Source of the DNA: Actinomycetota bacterium
Lineage (GTDB): Bacteria; Actinomycetota; CADDZG01; WHSQ01
Length of the DNA: 56,726 bases
Direction: 5' to 3'
Assembly (NCBI GenBank): GCA_009379915.1
Contig: WHSV01000005.1
Location: 1-56,726, forward strand
Below are positions 34,149 to 43,206 of the stretch, one piece after another. Made by a program: the position numbers and the translations under genes. The notes under the pieces were generated by a model. That model saw nothing but the letters and a program-made list of their open reading frames with translations, was not told the DNA's origin and ran no database searches. Each line of letters opens with the position of its first letter. Position 1 is the stretch's first letter.

Positions 34149-35456
34149 CTAGAGATTCTCCAGCCGTTCGAAGACGACGTCCGTGTGCCGCAGGTAGTGC
34201 GACTCCTCGAAGCACGCCTCTATCTCCGACGGATCGAGATGCGCGGTGACGTCGGGGTCGCTCTTGAGCAACTCGATGAGCGGGCGTCCTTCGTCCCACG
34301 CGGTCATGGCATTGCGTTGCACGAGCGCGTACGCCTCCTCGCGCTGCAGGCTGCCCTTGGCGAGCAACGCGGTGAGCACGCTCTGTGAGTTGACCAATCC
34401 GTAGGACTCATCGAGGTTGTGGCGCATGCGTTTGGCGTCGACCACGAGACCATCGATCACCCAGCGCATCTTGGCGAGCATGTAGTCGAGAAGGATGCAG
34501 GCGTCGCCGAGCGTGATGCGTTCGACGCTCGAGTGACTGATGTCCCGCTCGTGCCACAGCGCGACGTTCTCGTACCCGGTCATCGCGTAACTGCGGAGCA
34601 GTCGAGCGAGGCCACAGATGCGCTCGCTGATGATCGGGTTGCGCTTGTGCGGCATCGCCGAGCTGCCGGTCTGTCCCTCGGCGAACGGCTCGCGCACCTC
34701 GCGCACCTCCGTGCGCTGCAGGTGGCGAATCTCCTGGGCGAAGCGTTCGAGCCCGGCCCCCGTGAGCGCGATGGCCGAGAGGAACTCGGCGTGCCGGTCG
34801 CGTGCCGTCACCTGGGTCGCGGCCGGCTCGATGGCGAGGCCGAGCCGGTCGCAGACGTAGGACTCGACCTCGGGATCCAGCTGGCTGTAGCTTCCGACCG
34901 CCCCGGAGAGCTTGCCCACCGCCGCGGTATCGCGCGCCGTGCGCAGCCGGTCGCGGTCACGGGCCAGCTCGAAGGCCCAGCCGGCGAGCTTGAGCCCGAA
35001 GGTCGTCGGCTCGGCGTGCACCCCGTGGGTACGGCCGGCCATCAGAGTGTCGCGGTGCTCGAGCGCCTTCGATTTCAGTGTCTGAGTCAGCCGCCCGACC
35101 TCCTCGACGAGGAGGTCTCCCGCGTCCCTCAGCGCCACCGCCGTGGCGGTGTCGAGGACGTCCGACGAGGTCATCCCGTAATGGATGTGGCGGCCCGCCT
35201 CGCCGACGTTCGCGCGCACGTTCTCGACGAACGCGACCACGTCGTGCTGGCGCACCGTTTCGAGTTCGGCGATTCGATCGACGTCGAACGCCGCCTTCTG
35301 CTTGATCTCGGTGAGGTCCTCGACCGGCACCTCGTCGAGCCGGACCCTGGCCTCGGTGGCGAGGATCTCGATCTCGAGCCAGCGCGCGAACTTGGCCCGC
35401 TCGGAGAAGATGCCCGACATCTCCTCTCGGCTGTATCGGGGGATCACAGGGCTCAT
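34149..35456 (-). CDS. purB: Adenylosuccinate lyase
   Basis: 435 residues from ATG 35456. Fumarase/aspartase superfamily: IHYGMTSSDVLDTATAVAL, GRTHGVHAEPTTFGLKLAGW with catalytic His, and the signature loop GSSAMPHKRNPIISERICGL. The frame is open to ATG 35531, but the extra 25 residues are not family-like; neither start has a strong ribosome binding site. It acts twice in purine synthesis (SAICAR and adenylosuccinate cleavage). First gene of the purB-to-purF unit, divergent from the methyltransferase. Confidence 0.93.
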   Translation of the reverse strand: MSPVIPRYSREEMSGIFSERAKFARWLEIEILATEARVRLDEVPVEDLTEIKQKAAFDVDRIAELETVRQHDVVAFVENVRANVGEAGRHIHYGMTSSDVLDTATAVALRDAGDLLVEEVGRLTQTLKSKALEHRDTLMAGRTHGVHAEPTTFGLKLAGWAFELARDRDRLRTARDTAAVGKLSGAVGSYSQLDPEVESYVCDRLGLAIEPAATQVTARDRHAEFLSAIALTGAGLERFAQEIRHLQRTEVREVREPFAEGQTGSSAMPHKRNPIISERICGLARLLRSYAMTGYENVALWHERDISHSSVERITLGDACILLDYMLAKMRWVIDGLVVDAKRMRHNLDESYGLVNSQSVLTALLAKGSLQREEAYALVQRNAMTAWDEGRPLIELLKSDPDVTAHLDPSEIEACFEESHYLRHTDVVFERLENL

Positions 35457-35544
35457 GATAGAGGCGTGGGGTCCCTTGGCTCTGCGTTTCGGGGCATCGG
35501 CGGGGGCAGATCCGGCGGTTTTGACGAGCATTTAGGCTGAGGCC

Positions 35545-36327
35545 ATGGATCGAGGGGAATCCCTCGTCTTCGACCGCGCGGTCGAGTACTACGACAGGAC
35601 TCGCTCTCTCTCGAGCGCAAGCATGGACAAGCTGATCCCGCTGATTCGCCGGGACGCCGGCGACGGACCCTGCCTCGAGATCGGGGTCGGCACCGGGCGC
35701 ATCGCCCTTCCCCTTCAGGCGGGCGGCACGGCCATGGTGGGCCTCGATCTGTCGCAGCCGATGATGCGGCGACTGGTGCACAACGCCGGAGGGCGGCTTC
35801 CGTTTCCGCTGGTGGCGGCCGACGCCTCTTCGCTCCCCTTCGCCGATGACTCGTTCGCGGCCGCCCTTATAGTCCACGTTCTCCACCTGATTCCCGAGTG
35901 GCGACGGGCCCTGGAGGAGCTCGTCCGCGTCGTACGCCCGGCCGGCGCGCTCGTGATCGACATCGGCCGTGAGACGAAGGGTCCGTTTCGTGACCTGCTG
36001 GCCCAGTTCGCGGCGGCGGCGAACATCCCCGAGACCCATAGGGGAATCAACGACGCGGGCGAGCTCGATGCTGCGCTGGGCGAGCTGGGGGCCGAGCTCA
36101 CCCAGACTCACGTCATCGAGGAGGTGCGCCGGGCCGGCTACGACAAAACGATCGAGGCGCTCGAAGCCGGGACCTACTCGATCACCTGGGCGGCCGACGA
36201 GGCTGCCAGGCACCGGGCGGGGGCCCACACCCGGCGGTGGGCCGAGGCCCGCTACGGCCCCCTCGACCGGCGCTACGACTACCGCCTGGAGATCGCCCTC
36301 CGCACCTACCGCCTCAGCGGATTCTGA
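35545..36327 (+). CDS. Class I SAM-dependent methyltransferase
   Basis: 260 residues. SAM-binding motif I GPCLEIGVGTGRIALPL, motif II MVGLDLSQPMMRRL, and a later ADASSLPFADDSFAAALIVHVLHLIPEWRRALEELVRVVRPAGAL are textbook for the UbiE/Methyltransf_11 group. The C-terminus contains a WADEAARHRAGAHTRRWAEARYG segment of unknown meaning. The substrate cannot be read from sequence. It is the only plus-strand gene between two minus-strand purine units, and its 3' end overlaps a 60-bp tandem repeat. Confidence 0.83.
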   Translation: MDRGESLVFDRAVEYYDRTRSLSSASMDKLIPLIRRDAGDGPCLEIGVGTGRIALPLQAGGTAMVGLDLSQPMMRRLVHNAGGRLPFPLVAADASSLPFADDSFAAALIVHVLHLIPEWRRALEELVRVVRPAGALVIDIGRETKGPFRDLLAQFAAAANIPETHRGINDAGELDAALGELGAELTQTHVIEEVRRAGYDKTIEALEAGTYSITWAADEAARHRAGAHTRRWAEARYGPLDRRYDYRLEIALRTYRLSGF

Positions 36328-36430
36328 GCGCGGGAGCTCCCGCCAAACGGGCACTGAGGCACAAAGAAACCCCTCGGCGGATTCTGAGCGCGCGAGCTCC
36401 CGGAAAACGGGTGCTGAGGCACAAAGAAAC
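36312..36430. repeat. Two tandem copies of a 60-bp unit between convergent genes
   Basis: Copies 36312-36371 and 36372-36431 differ at only a handful of positions. Each holds CTCAG/CTGAG arms or near variants and a GC-rich palindrome; copy 1 has GCGGGAGCTCCCGC at 36330-36343. Copy 1 begins inside the methyltransferase gene. The palindromes may terminate both convergent transcripts. Confidence 0.8.
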
Positions 36431-36443
36431 TGGATTCGCCCGC

Positions 36444-37529
36444 TCAGTCCACTAGACCCCTCAGGCGCCCTAACCGCTCCTGCAGTTCATCCGGATCGTC
36501 CGCAACCAGGGTGACGTGGCCGAGCTTTCTGCCGGGGCGGGGCTCCTTGTCGTAGAGGTGAAGGTGCGCCCCCTCGACTCTGAGAATCTCGTCGGGGTCC
36601 GGGAGGGTCCCTATGAGGTTGACCAGCGCGCTGTGGCCGAGCGCCCGGGTCGAGCCGAGAGGGCGGCCCGTGATCGCACGCAGGTGGTTGGCGAACTGCG
36701 AGGTAACCGCCCCCTCGATGGTCCAGTGACCCGAGTTGTGCACGCGCGGAGCCATCTCGTTGCCGAGCAGTCGATCGCCGAGCTGAAAGAGCTCGATCGC
36801 GAGCACACCGACGTAGTCCAGCTCGGCCATGATCGAACGCGCATACGACTCGGCCGCCGACTGAAGCTCCGGCGCGAGCGCGGGGGCCGGGGCGCGCGCC
36901 ACCCGCAGGATTCCCCGGTGGTGCAGGTTCTCGACGACCGGATAGACGGCCGCCTCGCCGGCCGCGGAGCGAACCGCCAGCACCGACAGCTCTCGATCGA
37001 AGTCGACCAGCGCCTCGACGATGAGATCCTTACCACCGAGCTCGTCCCAGCAGCGATCGAGGTCGGCGCGTGCGCGGACTACGAACTGACCCTTGCCGTC
37101 GTAGCCCTCGCGGCGAGTCTTGACCACCGCCGGCAGGCCCACCGAAGCCGCGGCGACCTCAAGCTCCGCCCGCGTCGAAACCGCGACGAACGCGGGAGTG
37201 GCCAGACCGAGACGCGTGAACAGCTCCTTCTCGATGAGGCGATCCTGCGCGACGTCGAGGACACCGGGGTGGGGATGAACCGGCGTACGTTCGGCGATTC
37301 GCCGCGCGGAGGCGGCCGGGACTCGTTCGAACTCGTAGGTCACGACGTCGCAGTGCTCGGCGATCCAGTCGAGGGCGTCCGGGTCGTCGTAGGCCGCGAC
37401 GATCAAGCGAGCTAGATCGCGCACACCGCACTCGGGCGATGGATCGACCGCTGCAAACCGTTCGCCGAGCGGGTAGCCGGCGAGCGCCAGCATTCGGGCG
37501 AGCTGACCGCCCCCCAGTACTCCTATCAA
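36444..37529 (-). CDS. purK: N5-carboxyaminoimidazole ribonucleotide synthase
   Basis: 361 residues. ATP-grasp enzyme that carboxylates AIR. Begins [25 protein letters not shown]-grasp blocks [17 protein letters not shown] and [32 protein letters not shown] at 37529 is the start because it overlaps the purE stop (TTGA) and coincides with the family N-terminus; the frame reading further upstream to 37982 is a shadow of purE. Ends 117 bases from the convergent methyltransferase. Confidence 0.93.
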   Translation of the reverse strand: MIGVLGGGQLARMLALAGYPLGERFAAVDPSPECGVRDLARLIVAAYDDPDALDWIAEHCDVVTYEFERVPAASARRIAERTPVHPHPGVLDVAQDRLIEKELFTRLGLATPAFVAVSTRAELEVAAASVGLPAVVKTRREGYDGKGQFVVRARADLDRCWDELGGKDLIVEALVDFDRELSVLAVRSAAGEAAVYPVVENLHHRGILRVARAPAPALAPELQSAAESYARSIMAELDYVGVLAIELFQLGDRLLGNEMAPRVHNSGHWTIEGAVTSQFANHLRAITGRPLGSTRALGHSALVNLIGTLPDPDEILRVEGAHLHLYDKEPRPGRKLGHVTLVADDPDELQERLGRLRGLVD

Positions 37530-38023
37530 TCCGCGGGCTCGCGCGGGTCGCCGTCCTGGAGAACTCTCTGAGTCTGGGCTGTGACGAACCGCTCGACCGC
37601 GCTTCGAACCTCGTCGTGTTTGATGGCGAGGATGCGGGCGGCGAGATGCGCTGCGTTCGTCGCACCCGCGGTGCCGATGGCGAGCGTTCCCACCGGTACT
37701 CCGCCCGGCATCTGGACGATCGACAGCAGGGAGTCCAGGCCCTTCAGCGCGCGCGACTGCACGGGCACCCCCAGCACGGGAAGAGGAGTCTTGGAAGCAA
37801 GCATGCCGGGCAGGTGTGCAGCACCTCCGGCCCCCGCCACGATCACCTCGATTCCGCGCCCGGCCGCGCCGGACGCGTACTCGAACAACAGATCCGGTGT
37901 GCGGTGCGCGCTGACGACCCTGACCTCGTGGGGGACGTCGAGCTCGTCGAGTACGTCGGCGGTCCACTTCATCGTGTCCCAATCGCTGCGGGAGCCCATC
38001 ACTATTCCCACCAGTGCGGTCAC
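37526..38023 (-). CDS. purE: N5-carboxyaminoimidazole ribonucleotide mutase
   Basis: 165 residues, GTG start overlapping the purD stop. [35 protein letters not shown], the active-site [19 protein letters not shown] and [25 protein letters not shown] are all present. It converts the PurK product to CAIR. Confidence 0.96.
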   Translation of the reverse strand: MTALVGIVMGSRSDWDTMKWTADVLDELDVPHEVRVVSAHRTPDLLFEYASGAAGRGIEVIVAGAGGAAHLPGMLASKTPLPVLGVPVQSRALKGLDSLLSIVQMPGGVPVGTLAIGTAGATNAAHLAARILAIKHDEVRSAVERFVTAQTQRVLQDGDPREPAD

Positions 38024-39297
38024 GACGAAACCTCCGCGGCTCTCAGTCCAATGTCGAACCGTTGATGCTTGCCCTCGAAAGTGATCCCGTTCGTTGCCTC
38101 GTACGCTCGCTCGCGCGCAGCAACGAAGTCGATTCCGAGTGCGCTCACGGCCAGCACGCGCCCGCCCGCGGTCACCAGACGCTCTCCCTCCACTGCCGTC
38201 CCCGCGTGGAACACCACCACGTCATCCCTAGCTTCGACCTCGTCGAGCCCGCTGATCTCGGCACCGGTGTCGTAGCTCCCCGGATAACCCGCGGACGCCA
38301 GCACGACGCTGACACAAGACCGAGGTGACCACTCGAGCCGCGATCCCGACAGCTCGCCCGTCGCGGTCGCCAGCAAGACCTCGCCGAAATCGCTGCGCAA
38401 GCGGGGCAGGAGGGCCTGGGTTTCCGGATCCCCGAAGCGGGCGTTGAACTCGACCACGCGCGGCCCCCGGCTCGTCAGCGCCAGGCCCGCATAGAGCGCT
38501 CCCACGAAGGGCGCGCCGGCGTCGGCGGTGGTCCGCACCATGGGCTCGATGATCTCCGAGAGGATCCGATCGGCGGTCTCGGGTGGGCAAACGGGAACCG
38601 GGCTGTAGGAGCCCATGCCCCCGGTGTTGGGACCGGCATCGTCGTCGAACGCCCGCTTGTAATCCTGTGCGACCTCGCATCCAACGACCGCCTCCCCGTC
38701 GGTGAAGGCAATCAGCGACGTCTCCTCGCCGTCGAGGAACTCCTCGATGACGACACTCGCTCCGGCATCGCCGAAGACGCGCCGCTCGATCCGGTCGCGT
38801 ACCGCCTCGACGGCCTCGTCCCGTTCGCTTGCAACGAGGACGCCCTTCCCCGCGGCAAGGCCGTCGGCCTTGACGACGTAAGGGGGGCCGAGCTCGTCCA
38901 TGAACCCCACCGCCTTGTCTACCTCGTCGAATGCCTGCCAGCGCGCGGTGGGAACGCCGCCTCTGTCCATCAACTCTTTCGCGTACGCCTTCGATCCCTC
39001 GATGTGGGCCGCGTTTGCGTTGGGCCCGAACACTTTGAAGCCATCGCGACGGAGCGCGTCTCCCACTCCGGCAACGAGCGGCGCCTCGGGGCCGACCACC
39101 ACGAGGTCCGCGTTCATCGTGCGAGCGGCTTCGACCGCCGCGGCGGGGGAGCTCGCATCCACGTCGAGCACCTCCGCGATGCGAGCGATGCCCGGATTGC
39201 CGGGGGCCGCGAACACGCTTGTAACCGAGGGTGAGCGCGTCAGTGCCCAGGCCAGAGCGCTCTCGCGGCCCCCCGAGCCGATGACGAGAACTCTCAC
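38020..39297 (-). CDS. purD: Phosphoribosylamine-glycine ligase (GAR synthetase)
   Basis: 425 residues, GTG 39297 overlapping the purA stop (GTGA). [19 protein letters not shown] at the start; ATP-grasp motifs [55 protein letters not shown] and [18 protein letters not shown]. The open frame continues to 39663 across purA in the other frame and is not coding there. Confidence 0.96.
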   Translation of the reverse strand: MRVLVIGSGGRESALAWALTRSPSVTSVFAAPGNPGIARIAEVLDVDASSPAAAVEAARTMNADLVVVGPEAPLVAGVGDALRRDGFKVFGPNANAAHIEGSKAYAKELMDRGGVPTARWQAFDEVDKAVGFMDELGPPYVVKADGLAAGKGVLVASERDEAVEAVRDRIERRVFGDAGASVVIEEFLDGEETSLIAFTDGEAVVGCEVAQDYKRAFDDDAGPNTGGMGSYSPVPVCPPETADRILSEIIEPMVRTTADAGAPFVGALYAGLALTSRGPRVVEFNARFGDPETQALLPRLRSDFGEVLLATATGELSGSRLEWSPRSCVSVVLASAGYPGSYDTGAEISGLDEVEARDDVVVFHAGTAVEGERLVTAGGRVLAVSALGIDFVAARERAYEATNGITFEGKHQRFDIGLRAAEVSS

Positions 39298-40577
39298 GAC
39301 ACGTCCCTCACGTGAACGATCTCGTCCCGCTCCGGACCCACCGAGGCCCACGAGACCGGTGAGCCGACAAGCTCTTCCACAGCCTCCAGATAGGAGCGCG
39401 CCTCCTTCGGCAGATCGTCGAGTGAGCGCGCACCGGTGATGTCGCCGCCCCATCCGGGGAACTCCTCGTATACGGGGGTGCACTTGTTGAAGATCGTCTG
39501 GTGTGGCGGAAACTCCTCGTAACGCTCGCCCTCGTACCGATACGCCGTGCACACCTTGATCGACTCGAAGGAACTGAGCACGTCCAGCTTGGTGACGACG
39601 AGCTCGGTCAAGGTGTTCAGCCTCGCTGCATAGCGTCCCGCCACCGCATCGAACCAACCACACCGCCGCTTGCGGCCCGTAGTGGTGCCGTACTCTCCAC
39701 CGGCCTCAACGAGAACCTCGGCGTCGGCCGGGTCTGCCTCGGACGGAAACGGGCCCGAGCCGACGCGCGTGCAATACGACTTGGTGATGCCGATGATGCG
39801 TTCGATGTCGCGCGGCCCAACTCCCGCTCCGGCGCACGCGCCCCCCGCAATCGGATTGGAAGATGTCACGAACGGATAGGTGCCGTGATCGAGGTCGAGC
39901 ATCGTTGCCTGGGCTCCCTCGAACAGCACGTTCTCCCCTTTGTCGAGGGCCCGTTGCACCAGCAGCGCGGTGTCGGTGATGTGTGAGCGCAGCCGCTCCC
40001 CGTACTCGATGTACTGCTCCCTGATCTCGGTTTCGTCGACCGGCAGGCGTCCGAAGACGCGCGTGAGCACCAGATTCTTTTCTTTGAGCGCCACCTTGAG
40101 CTTGGTCGAGAAGATTTTCTCCTCGAGCAGGTCCTGCATTCTGATGCCGATGCGCGCTGCCTTGTCGGCATACGCCGGACCGATCCCGCGCTTGGTCGTA
40201 CCCAATCTGTTGCGCCCGAGAAACCTCTCGGTCACTTTGTCGAGCTCGAGGTGGTACGGCATGATGACGTGCGCGTTACCGGAGATCTTCAGACTCGAAG
40301 GGTCGATGCCTCGCTGGGTGAGCGCGGTCATCTCATCCAAGAGGACTCCCGGATCGATTACCACTCCGGGTCCGATCACCGGGGTGCAGTGCTCGTAGAG
40401 GATGCCGGTGGGTACGAGGTGAAGCGCGTACTTCTCGTCGCCCACGACGATCGTGTGACCCGCGTTGTTGCCACCCTGGTAGCGCACTACGCAATGCGTG
40501 TGCTCCGCGAGGAGGTCGGTGACCTTGCCCTTGCCCTCGTCGCCCCACTGGATGCCGACGAGAGCCGTGCCAGACAT
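39294..40577 (-). CDS. purA: Adenylosuccinate synthetase
   Basis: 427 residues. GTP-binding and IMP-site motifs: VGIQWGDEGKGKVTDLLAE, YQGGNNAGHTIVV, GTTKRGIGPAYADKAARIG, LFEGAQATMLDLDHGTYPFVTSSN and TTTGRKRRCGWFDA. It catalyses the first step from IMP to AMP. It starts about 37 bases downstream of a dispersed 39-bp repeat and leads the purA-D-E-K unit, with dodecin upstream. Confidence 0.96.
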   Translation of the reverse strand: MSGTALVGIQWGDEGKGKVTDLLAEHTHCVVRYQGGNNAGHTIVVGDEKYALHLVPTGILYEHCTPVIGPGVVIDPGVLLDEMTALTQRGIDPSSLKISGNAHVIMPYHLELDKVTERFLGRNRLGTTKRGIGPAYADKAARIGIRMQDLLEEKIFSTKLKVALKEKNLVLTRVFGRLPVDETEIREQYIEYGERLRSHITDTALLVQRALDKGENVLFEGAQATMLDLDHGTYPFVTSSNPIAGGACAGAGVGPRDIERIIGITKSYCTRVGSGPFPSEADPADAEVLVEAGGEYGTTTGRKRRCGWFDAVAGRYAARLNTLTELVVTKLDVLSSFESIKVCTAYRYEGERYEEFPPHQTIFNKCTPVYEEFPGWGGDITGARSLDDLPKEARSYLEAVEELVGSPVSWASVGPERDEIVHVRDVS

Positions 40578-40613
40578 TGCTTAGTGATCCTTCCTGTAAC
40601 TCGGCTGAATCAT

Positions 40614-40652
40614 CTAGGTGCCCCGCCCGACAAACAACTTGGGGTTTCTGGC
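40614..40652 (-). repeat. Copy B of the dispersed 39-bp repeat
   Basis: Matches 23865-23903 at 35 of 39 positions. It lies between the dodecin stop and the purA start. In the minus strand it reads ARNPKLFVGRGT followed by TAG. Confidence 0.65.
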
Positions 40653-40668
40653 AAACGCCGACGGAGCA

Positions 40669-40872
40669 CTAGCGTTCGATGCGGAACTGGATGCGAACGT
40701 GGGTGAGGTACTCAACGATCTTGCCGTTGTCGACGTTGCACGATGTTTCGAGCACATCCATCGCGTGAATGCCACGGATGGTCCTCGACGCCTCGGCCAG
40801 GGCCTGTTCCGCGGCGTCCGTCCACGACTCGGCCGACACGCCGACAAGGTCTATGGTCTTGATCACAGCCAC
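40669..40872 (-). CDS. Dodecin (flavin/CoA-binding small protein)
   Basis: 67 residues, GTG start. VIKTIDLVGVSAESWTDAAEQALAEASRTIRGIHAMDVL with conserved Trp (SAESW) and the beta-strand ending KIVEYLTHVRIQFRIE are diagnostic of dodecins, dodecameric flavin stores. It lies 91 bases upstream of purA on the same strand, so co-transcription with the purine genes is possible. Confidence 0.9.
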   Translation of the reverse strand: MAVIKTIDLVGVSAESWTDAAEQALAEASRTIRGIHAMDVLETSCNVDNGKIVEYLTHVRIQFRIER

Positions 40873-40919
40873 CTATGCACCCCTTCCCTCCACTGAGTAT
40901 CTGGGCAACCACCGGCATC

Positions 40920-41852
40920 CTAACGGGGCGCTGTTACGACCACGCTGTTTGCGAGCTTGTCGTGCCACGCCTGGCGCTGCGGATCCCACAGAGGCCACAG
41001 GAGGTTGATAAGCCCGGGGAGGTAGGCGGCCATCCAGAACACTCCCATGAGCACCCACCGTAGAAACGCTCGACCGGGCCCGATTCGATTGCCGTCGTAC
41101 TGGTCGACGACGCGGATTCTCATCAAGCGTTTTCCAAGCGTCGCTCCGCTCTCGCCTCCATTCGTCAGGGCGAAGTACGCGGAAAAGAACACGAAGTAGC
41201 ACAGGGTAAAGGCCACGATCATCGCGGCCGCTCGCGTCGTCGAGTCGATCTCGTTGGCGAACGGATCCAACGACCCGGGCACCATCGCCGCGTCGATGAT
41301 GGTCAGAACGAGAATCGTAGGCCCCCACGTCACGAACGCGTCGATGAGGGCGGCACACAAGCGCTGCCACCAGGCAGCGAAGACGACGGGTGTCCCCGCC
41401 GCCCACGCCGGCGCCGGTTTCGGCTTCGCGGGGATCGGGGCGTAGGGCATCGGAGGATACTGCTGGGGAGCAGCGGATCCAGGTGGTCCGGGCTGCGGCC
41501 ACTGAGGGGCAGCCTGTGCCGGTGAGGGTCCGGGCTGCGGCCACTGAGGGGCAGCCTGTGCCGGTGAGGGTCCGGGCCACGGCGGAGAGGGCGAAGGCAC
41601 CGGTGGAGGTGGAGGTGCCTCCCCGTGGCCGTAGGTGTATCCACGCGCCGCGCTGGAGGCCGGAGCCCTGCCGGGCGGCGGAGGGGGTGGCGTTTGCGCA
41701 GCCCGCTGCTCGGTCGCCGGCACCGGTATCGGGATGACCGGCGGACCGTAGGGGTGATAGTCCCAGCTATCGCTCCGGACGTTCCAGTAGATCCAATGAC
41801 CGTCCGCGCGCCGCATCCACCACGCTCCGGCTCGATAAATGGGTTCGTCCAC
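40920..41852 (-). CDS. RDD-family membrane protein with Trp-rich N-terminal motif and Pro-rich linker
   Basis: 310 residues, GTG start. The N-terminal motif GAWWMRRADGHWIYWNVRSDSWDY is a short Trp-rich module. Residues about 45-150 are Pro/Ala/Gln-rich, including an exact duplication of the 14-residue unit PGPSPAQAAPQWPQ. The RDD domain with three membrane helices follows (FAAWWQRLCAALIDAFV, TRAAAMIVAFTLCYFVFF, GATLGKRLMRIRVVD, AFLRWVLMGVFWMAAYLPGL). RDD proteins are of mostly unknown, possibly transport, function. A similar Trp motif (RWWFKRGDELLVYDEQSGQW) occurs in the protein at 43207. Confidence 0.78.
   Translation of the reverse strand: MDEPIYRAGAWWMRRADGHWIYWNVRSDSWDYHPYGPPVIPIPVPATEQRAAQTPPPPPPGRAPASSAARGYTYGHGEAPPPPPVPSPSPPWPGPSPAQAAPQWPQPGPSPAQAAPQWPQPGPPGSAAPQQYPPMPYAPIPAKPKPAPAWAAGTPVVFAAWWQRLCAALIDAFVTWGPTILVLTIIDAAMVPGSLDPFANEIDSTTRAAAMIVAFTLCYFVFFSAYFALTNGGESGATLGKRLMRIRVVDQYDGNRIGPGRAFLRWVLMGVFWMAAYLPGLINLLWPLWDPQRQAWHDKLANSVVVTAPR
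41485..41577. repeat. Exact 42-bp tandem repeat inside the RDD gene
   Basis: Two identical 42-bp units at 41485-41526 and 41527-41568, then nine bases of a third. In frame, it duplicates 14 residues of the Pro-rich linker; probably slippage-prone. Confidence 0.85.
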
Positions 41853-42037
41853 AGCCTCACCTGTCGCAGGGATAGCTCCGCCGCGCCGGCGGCGAGATCA
41901 GTCCCATCGTCGCATATGGTCGCCCCCTTCAGATGAGCGATCGTCTCGACGATCGCGGGCATTACCCGACGGCGGCGCTCCCGCGCCGGCGTGAGCGGAG
42001 ACGCCCCGAAGAGGCGCCGGAGCGTGAGGGAAACATC

Positions 42038-42526
42038 ATGAGAGCCGACACGACGACCAGAAGCCGGTCGACGGGACCTGAACTCGTCATCGGGCTGAGC
42101 GGAGTCATCCTCTTCGTGCTCTCGTTCGTGCCCTGGTGGGGCTCGATCACCACGAGCTCGCTTAGGCTCGGAGAGAGCGGTCTGCTGCCGTCGGCGACCA
42201 GTAGCTTCAACGCCTACTTCGGATACGGGTGGACGCTGGAACTTGCGATCGTTCTGGGAGCGGTGGCCAGCGGCCTCGTCCTGGGTCGAGGGCTTTCGAA
42301 GGTTCGCCTTCCTCGCTGGCTCTACTTTTGGATTGGCCTCGCCATGACCGTCTTGGCTCTGGCGTCGGTCGTTCGAGGTCCCGGCGCCAGCGGATTCGAG
42401 GGCGTGGCAGGAATCGAGGTGACTCGGGGGCCCTTGGTCTTCGCGGCGGTTGTCCCGAGTGCACTCATCGCTTTGGCGGGAATCGGATTCGCCCGCAGTC
42501 AGCATAGGAAGAGAAGGAGAAGGTAG
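42038..42526 (+). CDS. Four-helix membrane protein, unknown function (tandem paralogue 1)
   Basis: 162 residues from ATG 42038. Four predicted helices: about 16-35 (LVIGLSGVILFVLSFVPWW), 66-84, 93-112 and 132-152. The motif GIEVTRGPLVFAAV before the last helix is shared with the next gene (QIEVTRGPLLYAGA), and spacing of helices is the same. A short extracytoplasmic loop rich in Gly and Ser follows helix 1. The frame upstream to 41933 lacks a ribosome binding site. No catalytic residues are evident. Confidence 0.65.
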   Translation: MRADTTTRSRSTGPELVIGLSGVILFVLSFVPWWGSITTSSLRLGESGLLPSATSSFNAYFGYGWTLELAIVLGAVASGLVLGRGLSKVRLPRWLYFWIGLAMTVLALASVVRGPGASGFEGVAGIEVTRGPLVFAAVVPSALIALAGIGFARSQHRKRRRR

Positions 42527-42597
42527 CGGTACCCCTGGTTCGGTCGGTCGGGGATGCCTATAGTGCGAGCAGTACCGACTCGGCCAAAAAGGATGGG

Positions 42598-43110
42598 ATG
42601 GACATCAAGAGACTGACACGCGGCGAACTCTCTGCGGGCGGCGCGGCGATCCTGCTGATGATCGTCTCGGTCATCCCCCTCTGGGGGACCGTGTCTCTGG
42701 GCGATGGAGAAGGTGGCTTCGACGGCCAATCAGAGCTGGGCTCTGACAACTCATTCAGCCTCTGGGAAGAGGGGGTCTTTGGCCTCTTGCCGCGACTCGC
42801 GGTGCTCATCGGGCTTGCCACCCTCGTCCTCATCCTGGTCCGTGCGGCTGGCGCAACTTGGGCAATCCCCTCGGTTGTCTATCTCGCGCTCGGAGTCTCG
42901 GCCACTCTGTTGATGCTCATGGGCCTCGCTGTCGGGCCAGCCGTTGAGGGGATGGCGGTCCTTCCTTTCCAGATCGAGGTAACGCGCGGCCCCCTCTTGT
43001 ATGCGGGCGCCGTCCTTTGTGCCGTGATTCTCTTCGGCGGCTGGTTGCACCTGAGGAGCGAGGATACGGACGACTTCGGCAACAGAAGTGCGGCGCCACC
43101 GCCGATGTAG
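42598..43110 (+). CDS. Four-helix membrane protein, unknown function (tandem paralogue 2)
   Basis: 170 residues. N-terminal RGELSAGGAAILLMIVSVIPLWGTV, a polar loop (GEGGFDGQSELGSDNSF), helices at about 61-82, 87-112 and 129-148, and a charged tail. The IEVTRGPL motif and the W-bearing end of helix 1 match the previous gene, from which it is separated by about 70 bases. Start ATG 42598 preceded by AAAAAGGATGGG. Confidence 0.65.
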   Translation: MDIKRLTRGELSAGGAAILLMIVSVIPLWGTVSLGDGEGGFDGQSELGSDNSFSLWEEGVFGLLPRLAVLIGLATLVLILVRAAGATWAIPSVVYLALGVSATLLMLMGLAVGPAVEGMAVLPFQIEVTRGPLLYAGAVLCAVILFGGWLHLRSEDTDDFGNRSAAPPPM

Positions 43111-43206
43111 ACAGCGGCCGGCGAAGTTTGCGCGCCGGGAATGATTTGCGATGATTTGAGTATCCGACCGAGGTCTCTACGGGGGCCGGGAGGGGAGACA
43201 ACGAAG

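Noticed and set aside
36444-37982. Long version of the purK frame starting at 37982
   Set aside because: The extra 150 residues are purE read in another frame; TTG 37529 fits the family start and overlaps the purE stop.
39465-39475. CGTATACG as a second GntR operator
   Set aside because: It lies inside purA coding sequence, and the symmetry does not extend beyond eight bases, unlike the 16-bp site at 9245.
38020-39663. Extended purD frame beginning inside purA
   Set aside because: GTG 39297 matches the family N-terminus and the GTGA overlap; upstream translation has no similarity to GAR synthetase.
41485-41577. Direct repeats as a CRISPR array
   Set aside because: Units are contiguous without spacers, in frame in a Pro-rich protein, and no cas gene is present.
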